7,444 nt of DNA, taken from positions 1 through 7,444 of the forward strand of contig PMLH01000210.1 in NCBI GenBank assembly GCA_003159055.1. Reading direction: 5' to 3'. The stretch comes from Myxococcales bacterium. Its GTDB lineage: Bacteria; Myxococcota; Polyangia; Fen-1088. Position 1 is the stretch's first letter; every line of letters starts with the position of its first letter. The notes below the pieces were generated by a model that saw nothing but the letters and a program-made list of their open reading frames with translations, was not told the DNA's origin and searched no databases. The position numbers and the translations under genes are program-made. Positions 1 through 6,218 of the stretch are shown piece by piece.

Positions 1-1
1 C

Positions 2-1573
2 ATGGGCGCGGCGCTGGATGCCTTTGCCGAGGCGGGGATCTTCGCTTGCTACAATCTGCTCATTTTCGAGCCGGAAATCGCCTTGGACGATGTCGCGCAG
101 AACATCGCCTTCATGCGAGCTCGTCCGTCGATCCCGGTGAACTTCTGCCGGGCCGAACCGTACCTGGGAACGCCCATGTATCGGCGCTTGCAGGCGCAGG
201 GCAAGATGCGGGGTGGTTTCCTCGGCTGGGACTATCGCATCGACGACGACCGCGCCGAGCTGATGTTCCGCATGGCCGCGTCGGCGTTCCGCGAGCGCAA
301 TTTTGGCGCGGACGGCGTCGCCAATCGCTACATGAGCCTCGGCTACTCGGCCAAGATCCTCGAGCACTTCTACAAGGATGCGAACGGAAAAATCGCGACC
401 CTGATGGAGCGTGCACAAGAAATCACGCGCTCGATCACGGTCGAAACCGCAGAGCTACTGGAAGAGATGTTGGACGTGGCCGCATGCGCCGACCTGGCCG
501 ACCACGAGCTACTCACACGCAAGACCGCGCTGTTCGGGCTGCGCATCGCCGCGGCTGATCGGGTTTGGCATGCCGCCCTGGATTCGCTGGAAAGGGATAT
601 GGCCGAGTTCGTGCGCGGCGACGTGCGAGTGGCGCGCAGGTCGGTCAATCGGACCGCGCGGGTCGCGCAGGGCGCGGCGATGGCCGGGTGGCTCGCGCTT
701 TGGGCGACGGGATCGAGCGGGTGTCGCTCAGGCCTGGTAGCGCCGGCCGCCGATGGTGGGCGAGCAGAGGTGCGTACGGATGGTCCGCCGCCGACCTCGT
801 ACGATCCTCTTCCGCCCGACAGTGGCGCCCGAAACGACGGACCGATGGTCGTCGATGCCCTTCCGCCCGACAGCGGTGCCCGCAACGACGAACCGATGGT
901 GGCGGACCCGCTGCCCCCGGACGCTGGTCCCTATCGCGACGCTCGCGCCGAGGTTGACCCTCTGCCGCCGGATGCTGGCCCGCGTGACTTGCTTGGCGAT
1001 GTGCAGGGCGATGTCCAACCCATTGATGGCGACTTCGATGCAAAACGCGATCTGTCGGTCGAGCGTCCCATCGTCGCCGACGCTTTGCCGCCGGACAGCG
1101 GCGCACGCGACCTTTTGCCCGATCGGGGGGTCGATCCCTTGCCGCCCGACGCCGGTCCGCGGGACGCCGGGAAAGACGGTCCGCCGATGACCCTCGATCC
1201 GCCCGTGTTGCCGTCGGTTGCACTGAAGTTTCCCGACGAAGCAGCCGGGAGCAATGCGGCCGCACGCGAGCACTGGACCGACACGCAGCCCACGCGCCTC
1301 AAGCGGTCGACCGAGCTGCCGCTGTGCCTGTGCCCGGAAATTCGCCTGTCGGGCCGATGGCAGGACGGCAAAGTCGTCGCGATGGTCGAAGGCGTGACCG
1401 GCAGCTTCTCCGTGCGCTGGCAGTCGCAGGGTCAAGTCGAAGGCGAAGGCGCCGAGGTCGCGTGGACGCCTAGCTCCGACGAAGACCAACTCGACGTCGC
1501 CGTCCGCACCCACGACGGCGTCGCCGTCACGCTGTTGCGGCTGGAACAGGTACGCGGCAGGAAAGACGCATAG
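2..1573 (+). CDS. Radical SAM protein (probably B12-binding type), C-terminal part, fused to DxLPPDxG repeats and a beta-rich domain; 5' partial
   Basis: The frame is open to the window edge and ends at TAG 1571-1573. The first ATG (base 2) is probably internal, because the CxxxCxxC iron-sulfur motif and any B12-binding domain would lie upstream. Residues are numbered from that Met. Residues 1-125 resemble the end of B12-binding radical SAM enzymes (NLLIFEP at 18-24, VNFCRAEPYLGTPMYRRL at 46-63, GGFLGWDYRIDD at 71-82). Residues 130-205 look helical. Residues 207-241 have an Arg-rich stretch, a hydrophobic run (AAMAGWLALWATG) and GSSGC, like a lipoprotein signal but internal. Residues 268-388 hold six DxLPPDxG repeats. 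Residues 441-517, after a CLC motif, alternate like a PKD/Ig-type beta sandwich. The reaction and substrate are unknown; radical SAM B12 enzymes often do C-methylation or ring chemistry. The radical SAM call is firm. Membership of the B12 subgroup and the role of the tail are inference. It converges with the minus-strand operon 12 bases away. Confidence 0.8.
   Translation: MGAALDAFAEAGIFACYNLLIFEPEIALDDVAQNIAFMRARPSIPVNFCRAEPYLGTPMYRRLQAQGKMRGGFLGWDYRIDDDRAELMFRMAASAFRERNFGADGVANRYMSLGYSAKILEHFYKDANGKIATLMERAQEITRSITVETAELLEEMLDVAACADLADHELLTRKTALFGLRIAAADRVWHAALDSLERDMAEFVRGDVRVARRSVNRTARVAQGAAMAGWLALWATGSSGCRSGLVAPAADGGRAEVRTDGPPPTSYDPLPPDSGARNDGPMVVDALPPDSGARNDEPMVADPLPPDAGPYRDARAEVDPLPPDAGPRDLLGDVQGDVQPIDGDFDAKRDLSVERPIVADALPPDSGARDLLPDRGVDPLPPDAGPRDAGKDGPPMTLDPPVLPSVALKFPDEAAGSNAAAREHWTDTQPTRLKRSTELPLCLCPEIRLSGRWQDGKVVAMVEGVTGSFSVRWQSQGQVEGEGAEVAWTPSSDEDQLDVAVRTHDGVAVTLLRLEQVRGRKDA
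803..1165 (+). repeat. Six in-frame DxLPPDxG repeats (51-base period in the first four)
   Basis: Units begin at bases 803, 854, 905, 956, 1079 and 1133. Each encodes D-[PA]-L-P-P-D-[SA]-G-[AP], followed by Arg and Asp within four residues. The first four are exactly 17 codons apart. Units 1 and 2 are nearly identical beyond the core (ARND, then PMV). The DNA is not identical: Leu is CTT, CTG or TTG, and Pro is CCG, CCC, CCT or CCA-free mixtures, while the protein core stays the same. A degenerate piece (LLPDRG, residues 371-376) lies between units 5 and 6. The stretch is Asp/Pro-rich and likely disordered and extended. It may be a spacer or a modified peptide region. Confidence 0.9.
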
Positions 1574-1585
1574 GAGGACCGATCC

Positions 1586-2947
1586 TCACTCCCAGATGAA
1601 AGGCGCGGCGTCGGGGGCGCCTTTCGCCTTCCCGCATTTCGGAACCAGACCTTCGGTCGAGCGCCGCAAAAGGACCTCTGCGGCCGGCTGAAACCTGCCG
1701 TGCTGGTCGACGAAGGTTCTTACCGTGCCCATCAGGGCAGGGGCGCATTTGAACGGTGCGATTCGCACCGGCTCTTGCATGACGACTTCCGCGAAACCGC
1801 CGGAGAACTCGCGAAAGCTCCGGTATCCCATGGGCGAATCGTCGAAGCCGCAGGAGGGAACGGCGACGCGTAGGTTCCCTCTCTTGTCGAGGTAGGCCCC
1901 GCAGTCGGCAGGCATTTCCCGATACGCTCGAAGCTCGTCGGCAGTCATGTCCCTTTCGTCTTCTCGAGGCGGGACGCAGGCGCGGCCGGCAGGGCTGGCG
2001 AGGAAGGTCTTGATGGGCAAGCCCTCCATCGCAACCAGGCCTTCCGAAAACACGCCGACCTCGGCCGCCCGATATTTTAGCGGTCTGACGAAACGACCAT
2101 GCCGGTCGATGAAAGCCCATTTCCTCTCGCTGTCCCCGCTGTCCTCTTCGTGTCCAGCAATAGCCATCGACACGGCAGCCCATCCTTCGCCAAACGGTTT
2201 TGCACGCGCAAAGCGAGGCGGAATTGCCTGCTTGCCGTCGCGGTCGAGGTAACCCCACTTGTCCTTCCATCGCGCGGCCGCCAGGCCCTCGGACATTCGC
2301 GTAATGCAGTGGGCGCCCTTGTCGTGAAGGCGCTTGCCGGTCCGGTCGATGAGAAAATACGCGCCCTGGGTGTCGTCGTCGGCGTCGACACTCTCGTCGC
2401 TCTCGCATTCGCTTCCAGCGGGGACTTCTTTTCCCGACAAGCCGGTGCAGGCGTGTTCCAGGTCGGCATCGACCTTGACCACCGCGGTTCCCTGGGCGAA
2501 CGAATCGGCGAATGCAAAGCTGGGCGGAATGCTCCACGTGCCCTTGGTGTCGATGAATCCCCAGCCCTTCTTTTCCACGCAGACCGCGGCGAACCCGTCG
2601 CGAAAGCCCTTTGCGGCGTCAAAGATCGGCGCGATCGCGTAGTCACCCTTGGTGTTGATGAAGCCGCTCTTGCGGTTCTTGGTGACCGCAGCCAACCCGA
2701 AAGCGAAGTCGGCCGCCTGGTCGAAATGGCGGCCGATGGCGTACTTGCCGGTCTTGTCGACGTAACCGCAAGCGCGGTCGTCGTCGGCTGGGGCGGGTTG
2801 GGGAGCTTCGGCATCGGCCGGCCTGGAATCGCGTTGCTCTCTGGCTTGCGGAGGCGCCGCACGCTTGCCGCAAGCGCCCGAAAGAATCGCGAGCGCGAGA
2901 GCCATCGTGCCCACGGGCCGGCGTATTTGTTGTCTTGCCTTGGTCAC
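1586..2947 (-). CDS. WG-repeat-containing lipoprotein
   Basis: This 453-residue protein starts at GTG (2945-2947) and ends at TGA (1586-1588). The N-terminus has a basic region, a hydrophobic stretch (MALALAILSGA, 15-25) and Cys26, a plausible though not ideal lipobox. A low-complexity Ala/Pro/Asp linker (about 27-58) follows. About eight WG-type repeats come next, at roughly 60-89, 94-123, 128-158, 196-226, 230-260, 276-307, 349-390 and 409-437. They have the typical pattern G(Y/F)(I/V)D..G.., then P.F..A..F..G.A.V, as in WGFIDTKG and WGYLDRDG. Ten cysteines follow Cys26, spread among the repeats, which fits disulfides outside the cytoplasm. WG repeats are beta-rich binding modules without known catalysis, and the ligand is unknown. 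Its start overlaps the stop of the upstream M23 peptidase gene in GTGA, so the two are probably translationally coupled. The upstream Shine-Dalgarno is weak, which supports coupling. Confidence 0.88.
   Translation of the reverse strand: MTKARQQIRRPVGTMALALAILSGACGKRAAPPQAREQRDSRPADAEAPQPAPADDDRACGYVDKTGKYAIGRHFDQAADFAFGLAAVTKNRKSGFINTKGDYAIAPIFDAAKGFRDGFAAVCVEKKGWGFIDTKGTWSIPPSFAFADSFAQGTAVVKVDADLEHACTGLSGKEVPAGSECESDESVDADDDTQGAYFLIDRTGKRLHDKGAHCITRMSEGLAAARWKDKWGYLDRDGKQAIPPRFARAKPFGEGWAAVSMAIAGHEEDSGDSERKWAFIDRHGRFVRPLKYRAAEVGVFSEGLVAMEGLPIKTFLASPAGRACVPPREDERDMTADELRAYREMPADCGAYLDKRGNLRVAVPSCGFDDSPMGYRSFREFSGGFAEVVMQEPVRIAPFKCAPALMGTVRTFVDQHGRFQPAAEVLLRRSTEGLVPKCGKAKGAPDAAPFIWE
1598..1625 (+). 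terminator. Candidate hairpin terminator between convergent genes
   Basis: GAAAGGCGC (1598-1606) and GCGCCTTTC (1617-1625) form a perfect 9-bp stem with a 10-base loop. It begins 25 bases after the radical SAM stop codon and lies inside the 3' end of the opposing WG-repeat gene. No T-run follows on either strand, so it is not a classic intrinsic terminator. It could still stop or stabilise the radical SAM transcript end. The palindrome is seen directly; its role is inferred. Confidence 0.4.
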
Positions 2948-3747
2948 GGCGCCATCAAATGCACGTCTAACTTGCGCTTTTCAAGTGAACGAAGGATCTG
3001 ACCAGGCTGCGGCTCACCGTCGCCCGGGCGCCAAGCGCCGTGTGCGTCCATGACCTCATAGTTCGAGAGTCGCATGGGGCGCGTGGCGATGGGCTGATAC
3101 GAGCCGAGGAACGCGAAATGCAGGTGGGGCGTCAGCGCATTGCCAGAATTTCCGCAGCGGCCGATCTGCTCACCCGCGCGGACCTCTTCGCCTTCGTGGA
3201 CGGCAACCGAGCCACTCTGTAAATGCCGGAACTCCGTGAACTCGTCGGGGGTGTGTTGCAAAATGACGAAGTTGCCGGCTTCGTGTCGCTTGCTCTCTTT
3301 GAACGGCGGGAGCTCTCTCGCACCGTCGCGCGCCCAGACCACCCGTCCGTCGGCCGGCGCAAGAATGGGACGCCCGTAGCAAGGATGATCCACAAGGCGA
3401 GTCCGGCTGCGAAAGACCTTTTCGCTGACCGGCGTTTCCGCCGGAACCAAGTCGTAGGCGAAAGCGGCATAGCCTTGGTGAGTGCCTTGGCTGTCCACAC
3501 CTTGGAGGATGCCCCACACGCCCGCGACCGGCAGCGATAGGACCGTCTTCTGCGGCGGTGCAGAAGCGAGCGCAACGTTGCCCGCTCGCGGTTCGGCAGG
3601 CCGCGCCGGAACCTTTTTGCTGGATGCCACGCTCGGTCCTGCGGCGTCCGATTCACGCAAACCGAACGTCATGGCCAGCACCAACCAGGGCAGGCACTGC
3701 AGAATCTGCCGCTTTGCGCGGTGACCAATCATTGCGGCGAGCATCAT
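2944..3747 (-). CDS. Exported M23 family metallopeptidase (LytM/lysostaphin-type)
   Basis: With the ATG at 3745-3747 the protein has 267 residues. The frame also extends to a TTG at 3790-3792, but the added residues do not look like part of a signal peptide. ATG 3742-3744 has a better-spaced GGA and ATG 3730-3732 is also possible. Residues 9-30 form a signal peptide (HRAKRQ, then LPWLVLAMTFGL), with possible cleavage near SDA-A at 35/36. Residues 37-65 are a Pro/Ala linker. The peptidase domain carries zinc ligands His90 and Asp99 (THQGY...AYDL) and His210, with His175 (FRHL) and His208 as catalytic candidates (PHLHF at 207-211). PILAPADGRVVW and the GE.VRAGEQIG.CGNSGN loop are typical of the family. 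M23 enzymes cut peptidoglycan peptide bridges in the periplasm. It is the first gene of a two-gene operon with the WG-repeat lipoprotein. Confidence 0.9.
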   Translation of the reverse strand: MMLAAMIGHRAKRQILQCLPWLVLAMTFGLRESDAAGPSVASSKKVPARPAEPRAGNVALASAPPQKTVLSLPVAGVWGILQGVDSQGTHQGYAAFAYDLVPAETPVSEKVFRSRTRLVDHPCYGRPILAPADGRVVWARDGARELPPFKESKRHEAGNFVILQHTPDEFTEFRHLQSGSVAVHEGEEVRAGEQIGRCGNSGNALTPHLHFAFLGSYQPIATRPMRLSNYEVMDAHGAWRPGDGEPQPGQILRSLEKRKLDVHLMAP

Positions 3748-3818
3748 AAGTCCATCACAGAAATACACAGAAAAGGAAAGGCGGAGCTGCAATCCGTGGG
3801 ATCGATTCTGGCCAAGTC
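3748..3818. promoter_or_regulatory. Divergent intergenic region with a CACAGAAA direct repeat
   Basis: This 71-base gap separates the minus-strand peptidase operon from the plus-strand lipid gene, so promoters for both should lie here or just inside the genes. It is A-rich near 3756-3780 compared with its surroundings. CACAGAAA occurs twice (3756-3763 and 3766-3773), exactly 10 bases apart, which puts the copies on the same DNA face like an operator. On the minus strand TTGCAG (3792-3787) is a possible -35 element, but no convincing -10 hexamer follows. Function is inferred. Confidence 0.4.
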
Positions 3819-6218
3819 ATGCACCCGCAACGCGCCAAGATAGTTGCTGGGGAGCCTCGATCCCTGGAGAGCCCAGGCTGGTCGCTGCCTGGCCACGCGA
3901 CGGTCGTGCTTACGGCCTTGGCGTTGTCCGTGATTTGGTCGCAAGGCTGGCCACTCGCGGTCGGTGCGGGACTGTCGTTCACGGCGCAGTTGGTGCGTGC
4001 GGCAGGGCGCTGGACACCCAAGGGCGGCTTCGGCCTGGCCAACGCATTGACGCTGCTTCGCGTGTTGCTGTTGCTGACCGCGGCGGCGTGGCTCTTTCGG
4101 CTGCCGGACGGCCTTTTGCTGGCACTACTGCTGCTGCCATTCGTCCTCGACGCGGCCGATGGTGCCGTGGCGCGCCGCTTGGGCGAGACGTCTGAATTCG
4201 GTGCGACTTTCGATACGGAAACGGACGCGATCTTCGTGCTCATTCTTGGTCTCGCGCTTTGGCGGCGTGATGGCGTGGGCGGATGGGTCATGATTCCAGG
4301 GCTGCTTCGCTATGTCTATGTGCTGTGCTTCGCGCTGTTTCCAGGTGTGGTCGAGCGAAACCGGCGACCGGTGTTCGGTCGTATGGCGTTTCTGGCAAGC
4401 TCGACGCTGCTCCTCGTTGCCAAAGACGTTCATGGAAATATTGGCAAGGCCTGCGCTACGGTCGGAGCCGCAATTTCTTGTGTGTCCTTCGCTCGCTCGT
4501 TCTTGCGAGCGTACCCAGGCTGGCGGCGACTGTCACGCATCCGTCCGATGCCGAGGTTGACTGTCACTGGTGCGATCGTCTCCACGCTCCTGTTCCTGGT
4601 TGCGTGGTCGCTGCTCAATCTGACCGTCAATGTTCGCTATCCTTCGCCCGAGCCAGCTTACTGGTACTTCCTTCCTTCGCTGGACGTGACTGTGCTGTTG
4701 GCGGGGCTTGCGGTCATTGGAATTCTGGGATGGCGGCTGCCCGGGGCGGTGCGAGCGGCGCTGGTTATTCTATTTGTCCTGTTTCGCGGACTTCGAATCG
4801 GGGACGGGATTGCCGGGCAGTCTTTTGGCAAGCTGTTCAACGTCTATTCCGATTTGCCATTGGTTCCTGAGCTGATTCGGTACGCCCACTCGACCTTTTC
4901 ACCGTGGAAGTTCTACGGCAGTGCCATGGCCCTGCTCGCCGCACTTGCGCTGTTGGCGTTTGCGCTCGACCGCGCGCTCTTTCTCGTCGCCTCCTTCCTT
5001 CAGCGCCGATGGAGCGTCCTGCTGTTTGTGCTGTTGGCCTTGCCGTTTGCGATCGGGTCAGCCTTCACTCGACAGGACCCTCGCTACAATCAGCGCTACG
5101 CAGGTGCCTTCGGCGCCAGTATCTTGCCCCGCGTGCAGCGCGAGGTGACCTTCCTGCTCAATGTCTACGATCATCGCATGCGACAGATGCACGCCATTGC
5201 GGTGGTGCAAGAGACTTTGCACAGGACACCTGCGCACTTGGAGCGCTTGCATCGCTCCAATGTGTACCTGTTCTTCGTCGAATCGTACGGCGCCACGGTA
5301 GTGAATCGCCCCACCTACCTCGGCCGAGCGCTTCCCGCGCTGCGGACCCTGCAAGAGCGACTGGGCAGCCACGGTTTCTCCAGCGCCTCCGGCCGGCTGG
5401 ATTCGGCGACCTACGGGGGTATGTCGTGGCTGGCGCACGCGACGTTCCTGACTGGTGTTCGTACCGACAGCCAGTTGCAGTATGACTTGCTCGCGGTCGC
5501 GCGGCCGAGGACGCTGGCGCGCATTGCACACGAGGCCGGCTATCGAACCATTCTGGTCGAGCCCAACACGAACAGGCAGTCGCGTGGCGCCGACTTCTAC
5601 GATTTTGACCAAAGCTACAAGGCCTGGAACTTCGACTACGCCGGCCCGCCGTTCGCATGGGCGACCATGCCCGACCAGTATGTGCTCGACTTCGTTCGTC
5701 GCAGCGTGGTCGCCCGTGAATCCGGACCACTCTTCCTCACCTACGTCTTGGTTTCGAGCCATGCTCCCTGGAGCCAGGTGCCGACGGTGATCGAGGATTG
5801 GTCGCGGATCGGAAATGGGCATATCTACTGGAACCATCCCTTGCTGCGTGCGAACACGAATTGGCCGGACTTTTCCAACGCCAGCGAGCCGTACCTGCGC
5901 AGCATTTTCTACGATCTGGCAGTGCTGGGGGACTACATAACCCGCTTCATTACCGACGATTCGCTCATCATCATTTTGGGCGACCACCAGCCGGTTTCAG
6001 AATTGACGGAAGACTCGCCGTCGTGGGCGGTTCCCGTGCATGTCATCAGCAAGAACGGATCCTTGATCCAACCCTTCCTTGGCCGCGGCTATGTTCCGGG
6101 CATGGTGCCCGGGCAAACCAGCGCGCCCATGGAGTCCTTCTTGGCAGCTTTCTTGCGTGACTTTGACGAGGAGCAATCCGATGCATATGCGGACGGACAA
6201 CACCGCTCTGGCTCGTGA
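3819..6218 (+). CDS. CDP-alcohol phosphatidyltransferase fused to an LtaS-like sulfatase-fold transferase
   Basis: This 799-residue protein starts at ATG 3819, the first start codon after the in-frame TAA at 3747; its Shine-Dalgarno is weak. Residues 28-235 form a membrane CDP-alcohol phosphotransferase. The signature DxxDGxxAR is at 111-119, with Gly128, Asp132 and Asp136 at the exact family spacing. Such enzymes move a phospho-alcohol group from CDP-lipid or CDP-alcohol, giving for example phosphatidylglycerol phosphate. Residues 248-413 contain five predicted helices (about 248-270, 287-306, 308-325, 366-390, 397-413). Residues 475-785 form an alkaline phosphatase/sulfatase-fold domain with Glu488 (FVESYG), Thr531 (ATYGG, candidate nucleophile), His648 (SSHAP) and Asp722-His723 (LGDHQP). 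Five helices plus this domain match lipoteichoic acid synthase. The catalytic domain should face the periplasm. The acceptor and the exact lipid are unknown. It overlaps the next gene by 38 bases. Confidence 0.88.
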   Translation: MHPQRAKIVAGEPRSLESPGWSLPGHATVVLTALALSVIWSQGWPLAVGAGLSFTAQLVRAAGRWTPKGGFGLANALTLLRVLLLLTAAAWLFRLPDGLLLALLLLPFVLDAADGAVARRLGETSEFGATFDTETDAIFVLILGLALWRRDGVGGWVMIPGLLRYVYVLCFALFPGVVERNRRPVFGRMAFLASSTLLLVAKDVHGNIGKACATVGAAISCVSFARSFLRAYPGWRRLSRIRPMPRLTVTGAIVSTLLFLVAWSLLNLTVNVRYPSPEPAYWYFLPSLDVTVLLAGLAVIGILGWRLPGAVRAALVILFVLFRGLRIGDGIAGQSFGKLFNVYSDLPLVPELIRYAHSTFSPWKFYGSAMALLAALALLAFALDRALFLVASFLQRRWSVLLFVLLALPFAIGSAFTRQDPRYNQRYAGAFGASILPRVQREVTFLLNVYDHRMRQMHAIAVVQETLHRTPAHLERLHRSNVYLFFVESYGATVVNRPTYLGRALPALRTLQERLGSHGFSSASGRLDSATYGGMSWLAHATFLTGVRTDSQLQYDLLAVARPRTLARIAHEAGYRTILVEPNTNRQSRGADFYDFDQSYKAWNFDYAGPPFAWATMPDQYVLDFVRRSVVARESGPLFLTYVLVSSHAPWSQVPTVIEDWSRIGNGHIYWNHPLLRANTNWPDFSNASEPYLRSIFYDLAVLGDYITRFITDDSLIIILGDHQPVSELTEDSPSWAVPVHVISKNGSLIQPFLGRGYVPGMVPGQTSAPMESFLAAFLRDFDEEQSDAYADGQHRSGS
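6168..6173 (+). promoter_or_regulatory. Ribosome binding site setting the start of the RibD-like gene
   Basis: GAGGAG lies 7 bases before ATG 6181, inside the end of the upstream coding region. The frame is open back to an ATG at 6079, but this strong, well-spaced site favours 6181. The second ATG (6187) is two codons later. Confidence 0.75.

Noticed and set aside
803..1165. CRISPR or tandem DNA repeat array
   Set aside because: Units are in frame, diverged by synonymous changes, and have no conserved spacer-repeat layout.
728..1513. 261-codon minus-strand frame with periodic sequence
   Set aside because: Its periodicity is just the complement of the 51-base repeat units. The plus-strand frame continues from the radical SAM domain and shows synonymous variation.
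2099..3001. 300-codon plus-strand frame across the WG-repeat gene
   Set aside because: It mirrors the minus-strand WG repeats and has no recognisable domain; the minus strand has eight repeats and a signal peptide.
3748..3792. TTG-initiated N-terminal extension of the M23 peptidase
   Set aside because: The extra 15 residues would precede the signal peptide, and a Shine-Dalgarno is lacking; a start at 3747 or just after fits better.
5058..5987. Long open frame on the minus strand (309 codons) inside the lipid fusion gene
   Set aside because: It is antisense to the sulfatase-fold domain, whose catalytic motifs are clearly on the plus strand. Long open antisense frames are common in GC-rich DNA.
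6079..6180. Upstream ATG for the RibD-like gene
   Set aside because: It would add 34 residues wholly overlapping the upstream gene; GAGGAG sits properly before ATG 6181.
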